Shown one piece after another: positions 10,569-18,458 of a stretch of DNA of 64,000 nt (position 1 is its first letter; every line of letters starts with the position of its first letter). The stretch comes from Sulfurimonadaceae bacterium (GTDB lineage Bacteria; Campylobacterota; Campylobacteria; Campylobacterales; Sulfurimonadaceae). The notes under the pieces were generated by a model. It searched no databases. It saw nothing but the letters and a program-made list of their open reading frames with translations, and was not told where the DNA came from. The stretch spans positions 38,549-102,548 of the forward strand of contig JADGDM010000005.1 in the NCBI GenBank assembly GCA_016744905.1. Reading direction: 5' to 3'. The position numbers and the translations under genes are program-made.

Positions 10569-11924
10569 ATGGGTATTGCAAAAGAAGAGTTAGAAAAGTT
10601 AGAAAGTACTGGATGTGCTCAAGATGATGTATTTTTTCAAGCAGTTGAAGAGGTAGTTTATTCTATTGAGAGACTTTTAGAGTCTGATGAAAAATATACA
10701 AAGCATGCTGTTTTACACCGTCTGGTAAATCCAGATAGAATTATAAAATTTAGTGTTACATGGTTAAATGACAAACAAGAGATCCAAGTAAATACAGGTT
10801 TCCGTGTACAATTTAACAATGCACTGGGGCCATATAAAGGTGGTTTACGTTTTCACCCAACGGTTAATGAAGGTATTTTAAAATTTCTTGGATTTGAGCA
10901 AATTTTGAAAAACTCATTAACAGGTCTACCTATTGGTGGCGGTAAAGGGGGAAGTGACTTTAATCCTAAAGGAAAAAGTGACTGGGAAATTATGAAATTT
11001 TGTTCAGCTTTTATGACAGAATTACATAAATATATTGGGCCACGTATTGATGTTCCCGCAGGTGATATCGGTGTTGGTGGTCGTGAGATTGGTTACCTAT
11101 TTGGAGAGTATAAAAAAATCACTTCTTCATACGAAGGTGTTTTAACAGGTAAGCCATTTATGTTTGGTGGATCTTTAATGCGTCCAGAAGCAACAGGTTA
11201 TGGTGTGGTTTATTTCACACAAGAGATGTTGAAGTTAGAGAAGCAAGATAAGTTAGAAGGTAAAATCTGTACGGTTAGTGGTGCAGGTAATGTTGCGATT
11301 CATACTATAGAAAAACTTCACCACCTCGGTGCAAAAGCGGTTACGTGTACAGATTCACGTGGTACACTTTATGATGCACGTGGAATTGATGTTGAACTGC
11401 TTAAAAAAATAAAATTAGAAAACCGTGGTACTTTTGATGAGTATATTGCAGTTAATAAAGAGGCGCAATATATTAAAGTAGAAGATTATCCAGAAGATGC
11501 ACATGCGGTATGGCAAATAAAATGTGACGCAGCTTTCCCATGTGCAACTCAAAATGAGTTGACTGAGACTGATGCTAAAGCACTACTTGCTAATGGTTGT
11601 ACCATTGTGGCTGAAGGGGCAAATATGCCATCAACTTCTGCAGCGGTAGAACTGTTTGTTAAAAATAAAATTCTTTTTGCACCAGCAAAAGCGGCAAATG
11701 CTGGTGGTGTTGCTGTAAGTGAATTTGAGATGTCTCAAAATGCTTCTATGCAAAAATGGAGTTTTGAAAAAGTAGATGAAAAACTTAAAACAACTATGCA
11801 ACAAATTTGTAAACGTGTTTCATATACAGCCAACGAATATGGTGTACCGGGTAACTACGTAGATGGTGCTAATATCGCCGGTTTTAAACGTGTGGCTGAT
11901 GCAATGATTGCAGAAGGTATCTAA
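10569..11924 (+). CDS. gdhA: NADP-type glutamate dehydrogenase
   Basis: Interconverts 2-oxoglutarate plus ammonia and glutamate; the hexameric ~450-residue class is usually NADP(H)-linked and assimilatory. Seen here: GGLRFHPTVN, the catalytic Lys region GGGKGGSDFNPKGKSD, PAGDIGVGGREIGYLFGEYK, RPEATGYG and a Rossmann motif SGAGNVAIH. ATG 10569 is preferred because AGGA lies eight bases upstream and in fact overlaps the earlier in-frame ATG at 10560. The gene is followed four bases later by a DUF808 gene. Confidence 0.95.
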   Translation: MGIAKEELEKLESTGCAQDDVFFQAVEEVVYSIERLLESDEKYTKHAVLHRLVNPDRIIKFSVTWLNDKQEIQVNTGFRVQFNNALGPYKGGLRFHPTVNEGILKFLGFEQILKNSLTGLPIGGGKGGSDFNPKGKSDWEIMKFCSAFMTELHKYIGPRIDVPAGDIGVGGREIGYLFGEYKKITSSYEGVLTGKPFMFGGSLMRPEATGYGVVYFTQEMLKLEKQDKLEGKICTVSGAGNVAIHTIEKLHHLGAKAVTCTDSRGTLYDARGIDVELLKKIKLENRGTFDEYIAVNKEAQYIKVEDYPEDAHAVWQIKCDAAFPCATQNELTETDAKALLANGCTIVAEGANMPSTSAAVELFVKNKILFAPAKAANAGGVAVSEFEMSQNASMQKWSFEKVDEKLKTTMQQICKRVSYTANEYGVPGNYVDGANIAGFKRVADAMIAEGI

Positions 11925-11928
11925 TTTT

Positions 11929-12801
11929 ATGACTGGGGGCTTTTTTGCAGTCTTTGATGATATTGCTATTCTTTTAGATGACGCTGCTGCGATGAGTAAG
12001 GTGGCGACAAAAAACACTGTCGGTATCTTAGGCGATGACTTAGCGGTCAATGCACAAAAAGCTTCTGGCTTTTCCGCATCGCGTGAACTCCCTGTTTTAT
12101 GGGCGATTACCAAGGGTTCATTTAGAAACAAACTTATTATCCTCCCTTTCGCCTTTGTGCTCAGCGCGCTGGCCCCATGGAGTATCATTCCCATCTTAAT
12201 GCTTGGTGGTATTTACCTCGCTTTTGAGGGTGTAGAAAAAATCTATGAGTATTTTGTTCCGCATGCGCATAAAAAAATTGAGCGCGCCAGTCTTAGTGAA
12301 TCAGAAATATTAGAGATAGAAAAATCAAAAATCAAATCTGCTATTTTTACAGACTTTATCCTCTCTATTGAAATTGTGATTATGGCGATGAGCTCTGTTT
12401 TAGAACAGACTTTACCTATTCAGATTATTGCGGTGAGTGTTGTGGCGATTATTGCGACTATTGGTGTGTATGGATTGGTTGCTCTTTTAGTTCGGATGGA
12501 TGATTTTGGTTTTAAGCTGATTGATATTGCAGATGAGAAAAATAGAGTTTTAGAACGTATTGGAAATATCCTTGTTAATGGTCTTCCTAAGGTGATACAA
12601 CTTTTAACAGTGGTGGGAACGGCTGCCATGATTTTAGTAGCTGGTGGGATCTTTGTACATAATATACATCAAATTCATGAGCTACTTCACTTTCTCCCAA
12701 GTGTACTTCCTGAGATAGTAGTGGGACTCAGTGTTGGTTCGTTGGCCTTGATAGTGCACCAACTCTTTATATTTCTTAAGCCCTCTAAAAAGAGTGCTTA
12801 A
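11929..12801 (+). CDS. DUF808 family inner-membrane protein (YedI-like)
   Basis: A 290-residue protein with the unmistakable DUF808 opening GGFFAVFDDIAILLDDAAAMSK and KNTVGILGDDLAVNA, followed by about five to six transmembrane helices. The function of the family is unknown. ATG 11929 is chosen, four bases after the gdhA stop, with AGAAGG upstream inside gdhA, suggesting coupling. The 3' end overlaps the convergent peroxidase gene by four bases. Confidence 0.85.
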   Translation: MTGGFFAVFDDIAILLDDAAAMSKVATKNTVGILGDDLAVNAQKASGFSASRELPVLWAITKGSFRNKLIILPFAFVLSALAPWSIIPILMLGGIYLAFEGVEKIYEYFVPHAHKKIERASLSESEILEIEKSKIKSAIFTDFILSIEIVIMAMSSVLEQTLPIQIIAVSVVAIIATIGVYGLVALLVRMDDFGFKLIDIADEKNRVLERIGNILVNGLPKVIQLLTVVGTAAMILVAGGIFVHNIHQIHELLHFLPSVLPEIVVGLSVGSLALIVHQLFIFLKPSKKSA

Positions 12802-13814
12802 TTCATATCTGGTTGAGGTGTAGTTGCTGTTGAATTTGGTAACTGAGGGTAGGTAACCGTTGGTTTTTTACCCTCTAGTGCACCAAGGAAAGTCTCAATA
12901 GACGCAGCGTCTGCATCATTAATCTCCATCCCTAACTGTGTTCGTCCCATCTCCTGAATGGCTTCTTTAAGTGAAAATATCGCACCATTATGAAAATACG
13001 GAGTAGTTTCGGTGATATTTCTTAAGGTAGGTACTTTAACCATGCCATTTTTATCTCCTTTAAAGTCACCCATATTTGCATATTTATATGGTGAGACCAG
13101 TGGAAACATCTGCATTGAACCACCTAAAGCGATGCCGTTATGACACGTCGCACAGCCTTTATCCATAAAAGTTTTTAAGCCTTTTTTCTCTGCAGCATTT
13201 AAAGCATTTTCATCACCTTCAAGATACGCATCAAATGGAGCGGGCGTAACCAGTGTTCGCTCAAATAGTGCGATGGTATCGGTTACTTTTTCAAAGTCAA
13301 TCTTCACATCTTTTCCATATGCTTTTTGAAAACGACTGACATATTCAGGCATAGAGACTACCGTATCAACAACATGTTTCTGTGTTGCTGCCATCTCTGG
13401 ACCTGCTTGGATAGGACCTTGTGCTTGTTTTTCTAAGTCTGGATCTCTTCCATCCCAAAACTGAGAATCAAAAAATACTGCATTATAAACAGTTGGTGAG
13501 TTTAATCCATGAGGATTTGCTGCCCATTTATGACCAATAGCTGCAGATACCCCATCAACGCCACCCATCCCTAAGTTATGACACGTGTTACAACTGATGA
13601 TGCCACTTTTAGATAAACGTGGTTCCATATAAAGCATTTTTCCTAACTCAACCTTTTGTTTAGTGATAGGGTTTTTAGGATTATCAATAAGTTTTAGTAG
13701 CGCGCTGGGTGCTGAAGGAATAGCAATAAGTCCTGAGTCCTGTGCTTGTTTACTTAATGGTGAGCTAAATGCTATTGAGGCGGTAAGTGCTGAAATTATT
13801 AATGTTTTAATCAT
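12798..13814 (-). CDS. Di-heme cytochrome c peroxidase
   Basis: Periplasmic enzyme reducing hydrogen peroxide to water with electrons from cytochrome c. The 338 residues start with a signal peptide and carry two heme c sites, CNTCH (high-potential/peroxidatic domain) and CATCH, plus the typical QFWDGRD, LFERTLVTPAPFD and PTLRNITETTPYFHNGAIFSLKEA segments. A Met in QLGMEI is a candidate distal ligand. It lies 22 bases downstream of the desulforubrerythrin gene and is probably in the same PerR-controlled transcript, which fits its role. Confidence 0.93.
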   Translation of the reverse strand: MIKTLIISALTASIAFSSPLSKQAQDSGLIAIPSAPSALLKLIDNPKNPITKQKVELGKMLYMEPRLSKSGIISCNTCHNLGMGGVDGVSAAIGHKWAANPHGLNSPTVYNAVFFDSQFWDGRDPDLEKQAQGPIQAGPEMAATQKHVVDTVVSMPEYVSRFQKAYGKDVKIDFEKVTDTIALFERTLVTPAPFDAYLEGDENALNAAEKKGLKTFMDKGCATCHNGIALGGSMQMFPLVSPYKYANMGDFKGDKNGMVKVPTLRNITETTPYFHNGAIFSLKEAIQEMGRTQLGMEINDADAASIETFLGALEGKKPTVTYPQLPNSTATTPQPDMN

Positions 13815-13836
13815 GGTATTTCCTTTTTTATTTTAA

Positions 13837-14496
13837 TTATTTTTTACTATTTAATCGAGATTGATACTCTTGTGGATGTTTACACACTGGACAGACTTTA
13901 GGCGCTTTTTTACCACGATGGACATGTCCACAAATCTCACAAATCCACTCTTCTTCTTCATCTTCACTGACAAATTCTGCTTCTTCTTCAAGACGTTCTA
14001 GTAGCATTTTAAACATATTTTCATGTTCAACTTCTATTTTACCAATACCCGTAAAAAGACGTGCTGCTTCACCAAAACCCTCTTCTTTCGCAATAGCTGC
14101 AAAATCAGGATACATCGTTACGTTTTCATATGATTCGCCATTAATGGCTTCTTGTAGATTTACTTTGGTATCACCAAAATTATTTTCACTCTCATTCTTC
14201 ATACGGTTATGTAGAGAAAGCTCTAATTTGGCATGTGTCTTTTCATTATCTGCAGCGCGCTGGAAGTGTTCTGCAATATCTCTATAGCCCTCTTTTTGTG
14301 CTACTTTTGCAAAATACTCATACTTATTACGTGCTTGAGATTCACCGGCAAAAGATTTTAGTAAATTAACAAGGGTTAAATTTGTCGTAATATTTTCCAT
14401 CGCTTCACCACAGCAGTGTAGTTCACCACCACCAACATTACTCACTTCAACTTCATTTCCACAGTGATTACATTTATATGTTTCGTACTGTCTCAT
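13837..14496 (-). CDS. rrc: Desulforubrerythrin (rubrerythrin with two extra iron domains)
   Basis: Cytoplasmic peroxide reductase. Three domains are visible: an N-terminal desulforedoxin-type iron site (CNHCG ... CCGEAM), a ferritin-like di-iron four-helix bundle with ExxH motifs ([30 protein letters not shown]), and a C-terminal rubredoxin site (CEICGHVH ... CPVCKHP). This exact three-domain plan is that of C. jejuni Rrc (desulforubrerythrin). AGGAG precedes the start. A PerR-box palindrome overlaps the -35 position of its likely promoter, so derepression by peroxide is expected. The di-heme peroxidase gene follows. Confidence 0.92.
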   Translation of the reverse strand: MRQYETYKCNHCGNEVEVSNVGGGELHCCGEAMENITTNLTLVNLLKSFAGESQARNKYEYFAKVAQKEGYRDIAEHFQRAADNEKTHAKLELSLHNRMKNESENNFGDTKVNLQEAINGESYENVTMYPDFAAIAKEEGFGEAARLFTGIGKIEVEHENMFKMLLERLEEEAEFVSEDEEEEWICEICGHVHRGKKAPKVCPVCKHPQEYQSRLNSKK

Positions 14497-14533
14497 CTTG
14501 AACTCCTAAAGGATAATTTTTTTCCATTAGAAA

Positions 14534-14539
14534 ATTATA
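14534..14539 (-). promoter_or_regulatory. -10 element of the rrc-peroxidase operon
   Basis: Read on the minus strand this is TATAAT, placing the transcript start near 14527. The matching -35 window (about 14557-14562) lies inside the palindrome at 14553-14575, so a repressor there would block polymerase. Confidence 0.5.
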
Positions 14540-14552
14540 ACCTTTTAAAACT

Positions 14553-14575
14553 TAAAGGATAATTATTATCCTTTA
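14553..14575. promoter_or_regulatory. PerR/Fur-type operator palindrome upstream of rrc
   Basis: A 23-base inverted repeat: TAAAGGATAAT and its mirror ATTATCCTTTA around one central base, perfect over both arms. The core resembles the 7-1-7 PerR/Fur consensus (ATAAT n ATTAT). It overlaps the -35 region for rrc and is about 85 bases upstream of the likely start of the divergent outer-membrane gene. The right half recurs word for word in front of perR. Confidence 0.75.
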
Positions 14576-14681
14576 GTGAACTGGTTTTTCAATATTATTA
14601 GAAAAGATTATTTTTATAATTAGATATTGTTTTTATGTAAATTGATTTATAATTAGGAAATTGAAAATTACAGGAGAAAAA

Positions 14682-15302
14682 ATGAATATTAAAACGCTTA
14701 TCCTTTTAGGAGCAAGTCTGATTTTTAGCAGTGTACTTTATGCTGATGAAGTAGAAGTGATAGAAGACAAGTCACGCGCACACATTAAAGCAAAACATCA
14801 TGAAGAGGGTAACCTCTATATAGTAGCGAAAGCCTTAATGGATACGGGACACACAATTACTGAAGAAGCAACAGAAGAAGAGCATGCGCACGAGTTACAT
14901 GGAGAAATTGGCGGAGGTATTGGTGTGGATCTTGGATATCGTCTTGGGTATGGCTTTGCTACAGAATTTGATTTTACCTTTGCACACAATAGTGTTAAAA
15001 AAAGTATGATAGGTGAAGAAGATGTTAGTGCTGGTGCGGACTATTTTACTTATGGGCTTGATCTTCTTTATGGATATCATGTAAGCGAGGCCTTTGTTGT
15101 TTTTGCTAAAGTTGGTTGGGAGATAGAGCATGAAAAGATTGCTGATTTTGATATAGAAAATACATCTAGTGGATTTTGTTACGCAGTAGGTGTAGAATAT
15201 GGATTTACAGAGCATTGGGCATATATTGGTGAATTTGAATCTGCTGTAATTGAAAGTACACGAGGGAACAGTATTATGACAGGGTTAAGTTATATATTTT
15301 AA
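14682..15302 (+). CDS. Outer-membrane beta-barrel protein (opacity/OmpA-barrel type)
   Basis: A 206-residue product with a signal peptide (MNIKTLILLGASLIFSSVLYA), a charged periplasmic-looking segment rich in Glu and His (about 22-75), then alternating amphipathic strands rich in Gly and Tyr and a terminal aromatic ending GLSYIF, as required for outer-membrane insertion. The His/Glu-rich stretch could bind metal. ATG 14682 is chosen because of GGAG upstream. TATAAT at 14648-14653 is a likely -10. Its position between PerR boxes suggests, but does not prove, peroxide or iron control. Confidence 0.7.
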   Translation: MNIKTLILLGASLIFSSVLYADEVEVIEDKSRAHIKAKHHEEGNLYIVAKALMDTGHTITEEATEEEHAHELHGEIGGGIGVDLGYRLGYGFATEFDFTFAHNSVKKSMIGEEDVSAGADYFTYGLDLLYGYHVSEAFVVFAKVGWEIEHEKIADFDIENTSSGFCYAVGVEYGFTEHWAYIGEFESAVIESTRGNSIMTGLSYIF

Positions 15303-15322
15303 TTTAGACGCTGATAATAAGT

Positions 15323-15349
15323 ACTAAGGAATAATTATTATCCTTTAGT
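15323..15349. promoter_or_regulatory. PerR-box-like operator in front of perR
   Basis: The segment 15331-15349 repeats the 19-base right half of the rrc operator exactly (ATAATTATTATCCTTTAGT); the left half is AAGGA and slightly out of register. It covers the -35 window of the perR promoter, as expected for autorepression. Confidence 0.65.
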
Positions 15350-15362
15350 AAGTTTACTCTGT

Positions 15363-15368
15363 TATACT
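15363..15368 (+). promoter_or_regulatory. -10 element giving a probable leaderless perR transcript
   Basis: TATACT ends seven bases before the A of the perR ATG, so transcription should begin at or next to the start codon. No Shine-Dalgarno sequence is visible before the ATG, which agrees with a leaderless message. Confidence 0.5.
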
Positions 15369-15374
15369 CCGATT

Positions 15375-15785
15375 ATGAATTATGAACTACTACTACGTGA
15401 GCATCATCTTAAAGTTACCCCACAGCGTTTGGGTATTCTCTCTTTAATGGTGGATGCGGGTCATATCAGTGTTGAAGATCTTTTCGCCCAGATAAAGCAG
15501 GAATTTAGCTCAATCTCTTTGGCCACCTTGTATAAAAATATCAATGCCATGTTACACAACGCCTTGATTAAAGAGATCAAAGTGCCCCATATGAAACCTA
15601 AGTATGAAGTCACAAAACCACCACACGCCCATCTTTTATGCCAAGGTTGTAATGAATTTATGGACATAGATATTAATGTGAATGCTTTGGTAGATGAAGC
15701 CAGTAAAAAAAGCCACTATCAGCTACTTGATAGCAGTATCGTTTTATGTGGTTACTGTGAAAAATGCCAAAAACAAAGTGTGTAA
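15375..15785 (+). CDS. perR: Fur-family peroxide regulator PerR
   Basis: A 136-residue Fur-superfamily repressor with a winged helix (LKVTPQRLGILSLM ... ISLATLYKNINAM), the regulatory metal-site region (PPHAHLLCQGCNEFMDID) and structural zinc cysteines CQGC and CGYCEKC. I call it PerR rather than Fur because it sits beside two peroxide-detoxifying genes with matching operators, and Campylobacterota PerR proteins have this size and cysteine spacing. Fur remains possible. It is probably autoregulated. Confidence 0.8.
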   Translation: MNYELLLREHHLKVTPQRLGILSLMVDAGHISVEDLFAQIKQEFSSISLATLYKNINAMLHNALIKEIKVPHMKPKYEVTKPPHAHLLCQGCNEFMDIDINVNALVDEASKKSHYQLLDSSIVLCGYCEKCQKQSV

Positions 15786-15808
15786 AGCGGCAAACCTACA
15801 ACATTAAG

Positions 15809-17152
15809 TTATAAAACCAAAGCCCAAAAATACTTCGCAATAATGACAATCATAATAATTCCTACAATATTAAAAATAATTCCATAAGTGGCCATCGTTT
15901 TAATGGTGACCACACCTGAACTCATGGCAATGGCGTTTGGTGGAGTGGCGATGGGAAGCATAAAAGCGTACGAGGCACAGATGGTGGCGAGCATCATAAA
16001 GAGTGTGGTGTTGAGGCCTGCTTGTTCACTCACGGCGTAAAGAACAGGAAGCATGATAGAGATAAGTGCGGTGTTGCTCGTGATCTCTGTTGAAAAAGTA
16101 ATGAGTGCAGCAACGGCGAGCATAAAAAGAACACCAGGCAGTGAAGTAAGCGCTAAAAGATACGAGGCGATCTCTTCGGCCATTCCCGTTTTTGTAAAAG
16201 CCATTGCAATGGCAAAACCTGCGCCAAATAAAAACATAATTTCAAAAGGAATCTCTTTTTTATCCTCTTTCCATTTTAAAATAGAAAATGGTGGCGCAAA
16301 AAGAAGCAGACCTGCGCCTAAGAGTATGCCCGTTTCACTCAGGCCAAGACCATTGTAATAAGGTCTGATTGGGGCATTTATAAAAAGCATAAAAATGAGT
16401 CCCAGTAAAACAAAGAGTACTTTTTTTTGATCACGATTCAGTGCGGGCGTAGATAAATCGGGTGCAACCTTTACATCTTTTAGACCAATACTTAATATAG
16501 TTCCGACAATAATAAACATGACTAAAACCAAGGGAGTCACCATCCACATCCACTGGAAAAAAGGAATGGCTGGCATCCCTATCTCACTCATAAATCCCAT
16601 CAAAATAAGGTTTGGTGGCGTGCCGATGGGGGTGAGAATCCCTCCAATACTGGCGCCATAAGCGATACCCAATGCAAAACGAAGTTTGAGTTTATTGTCC
16701 TGACTTAAAAAAAGGGCGATTGGTAAAAGCAGTAGAGTCGTTGTCGTGTTGGAGAGCACAGAACTTAACAGTCCTGAGGTGATAATTAGGGCAAAGATAA
16801 TACCCCTGGCTGTTTTGGGAAAAAGTCCCAGCATCTTATTGGCAATCCATTTGTGCAAAGAGGTCTTTTCTACGGCAATAGCAATCATAAATCCCCCTAA
16901 AAAGAGGTAGACGATAGGGTTAGAGTAGTTCATTGCTGCTGCTTTGGTATTGATGATATCAAAGGCGGGGAATAGGATAATTGGTAGCAGTGAAACAACG
17001 CCTAATGGAAGGCCTTCGTTGGTCCAAAGGGTAATCATTAAAACCACACTGGCTAAGAGTGCTGACTGAGGTAGAGTAAAAAATAGTTGGCTTATAGAGA
17101 AGGTGATTAAGCCTAAAAGTAGCGCAATAGTAATGTTTTTTGTTTGAATCAT
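15809..17152 (-). CDS. SLC13/DASS sodium:dicarboxylate (anion) symporter
   Basis: A 447-residue permease with about eleven to twelve transmembrane helices and the two Ser-Asn-Thr signatures of the DASS family (SNTTTTLLLLP and SNTALISIMLP) plus TPIGTPPNLI and IATPPNAIAMSSG. Family members import succinate, malate, citrate or sulfate with sodium; substrate is not resolved. The start at 17152 has GGAG five bases upstream and is preferred to an upstream in-frame codon. It is divergent from a second organic-anion transporter, which suggests scavenging of C4-dicarboxylates or amino acids. Confidence 0.85.
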   Translation of the reverse strand: MIQTKNITIALLLGLITFSISQLFFTLPQSALLASVVLMITLWTNEGLPLGVVSLLPIILFPAFDIINTKAAAMNYSNPIVYLFLGGFMIAIAVEKTSLHKWIANKMLGLFPKTARGIIFALIITSGLLSSVLSNTTTTLLLLPIALFLSQDNKLKLRFALGIAYGASIGGILTPIGTPPNLILMGFMSEIGMPAIPFFQWMWMVTPLVLVMFIIVGTILSIGLKDVKVAPDLSTPALNRDQKKVLFVLLGLIFMLFINAPIRPYYNGLGLSETGILLGAGLLLFAPPFSILKWKEDKKEIPFEIMFLFGAGFAIAMAFTKTGMAEEIASYLLALTSLPGVLFMLAVAALITFSTEITSNTALISIMLPVLYAVSEQAGLNTTLFMMLATICASYAFMLPIATPPNAIAMSSGVVTIKTMATYGIIFNIVGIIMIVIIAKYFWALVL

Positions 17153-17228
17153 AAATACTCCAATTGATAAGAAACATTTTGCCACTTAAATGTTAAGATA
17201 CAGTTAAGAAAATCATAGGATAGTTATA

Positions 17229-18458
17229 ATGAAGAAGTATTTGACAACAAATAACCTGGTTATTTTAGGAATTGTATTGGGCGCACTGTTTGGTAGTTTC
17301 TTACCAGAACTGGCGCTCCAACAAAAAGTGATAGGAACGATGTTTATCTCTTTACTTAAAATGTTGGTGGTTCCTCTTGTCTTTGCCAGTATTTATGTGG
17401 CTATTTTAGGTCTTGGTTCATTGGAACGTCTGAAAACTATTGGACTTAGAACCATTGGTCTTTATTTGACAACTACAGCACTCTCTGTTATGGTTGCCAT
17501 TATTATGATGAATATTTTTCCCATCGGTGAAGCCGTTAGTGCGGAAAATCTTACCTACGCTAAAGCTGCAAGTATTGCACCATTTTCTTTTGAAGCGATG
17601 ATCTTGAGTTTTATTCCAACGAATGTTTTTGCTTCATTGAGTGAGGGTGATATGATGCCTATTATTATGTTTGCTATTGTCTTTGGTGTGGCTTCTTTAC
17701 ACTTGAGTGAATCTCAACAAAGCGTTATGGTGAACTTTTTTGACGCAGTCAGTGCAGCGATGTTGACAATAGCGGAGTGGATTATAAAACTAACACCGAT
17801 TGGTGTTTTCTCTCTTATCTCTTATGTTATTGCAGAACAAGGTATTGAAGTCGTTCTTGGTCTGTGGCAATACATGTTGGTTGTTGTGGGAGTGATTGTA
17901 TTTCACGGTATTGTGACACTTCCTGCAATGCTGGCGATTGTTGGAAAAATTAATCCTTACAAATATCTCGCAGCGGTTCGTGAAGCGCCGATCATGGCAT
18001 TTTCTACCGCTTCATCAGCGGGAACCTTGCCTATCTCTATGAAAGTCAGTGAAGAAGAGGGTGGTGTGGATCCAAAAACTGCTTCTTTTGTGCTTCCTTT
18101 AGGGGCGACCGTGTCTATGGATGGAACAGCGGCGTATTTAACAGTGGCAGTTTTGTATATGGCAAATCTTGCAGGGGTGAGTATGGGCTTTGGCGAGCAG
18201 GCACTTTTAGGGGTAACGGTTGTGGCGCTGAGTGTGGGTGTTGCAGCACTTCCCAGTGCCTCTTTGGTGATGATGGTTATTATCTTAAACCAGATAGGTT
18301 TACCAGTCGAGTATATGGCTCTAATTATTGCCGTAGATAGAATCTTAGATATGCTTAGAACTGCTTTGAATGTTACCTCTGACTTGGTGGTAGCAAAAGC
18401 AGTTGATCAGATGCAAAGACGTAGAGAACCACGTCATGAAGATCTGAAGCGCCTTTAA
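17229..18458 (+). CDS. Dicarboxylate/amino acid:cation symporter (DAACS, SLC1 family)
   Basis: A 409-residue secondary transporter with eight helices plus two hairpins. The first hairpin carries the serine-rich motif STASSAGTLP and the second region shows SMDGTAAY, where most relatives have NMDGTA. The family moves glutamate/aspartate or C4-dicarboxylates with sodium or protons. The Asn-to-Ser change in NMDGTA may shift cation coupling. It is convergent with, and overlaps by four bases, the porin gene. Confidence 0.88.
   Translation: MKKYLTTNNLVILGIVLGALFGSFLPELALQQKVIGTMFISLLKMLVVPLVFASIYVAILGLGSLERLKTIGLRTIGLYLTTTALSVMVAIIMMNIFPIGEAVSAENLTYAKAASIAPFSFEAMILSFIPTNVFASLSEGDMMPIIMFAIVFGVASLHLSESQQSVMVNFFDAVSAAMLTIAEWIIKLTPIGVFSLISYVIAEQGIEVVLGLWQYMLVVVGVIVFHGIVTLPAMLAIVGKINPYKYLAAVREAPIMAFSTASSAGTLPISMKVSEEEGGVDPKTASFVLPLGATVSMDGTAAYLTVAVLYMANLAGVSMGFGEQALLGVTVVALSVGVAALPSASLVMMVIILNQIGLPVEYMALIIAVDRILDMLRTALNVTSDLVVAKAVDQMQRRREPRHEDLKRL

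Noticed and set aside
14504..14521. Third PerR half-site (CTAAAGGATAAT) at the rrc start
   Set aside because: It includes the AGGAG ribosome binding site of rrc and has no mirrored arm.
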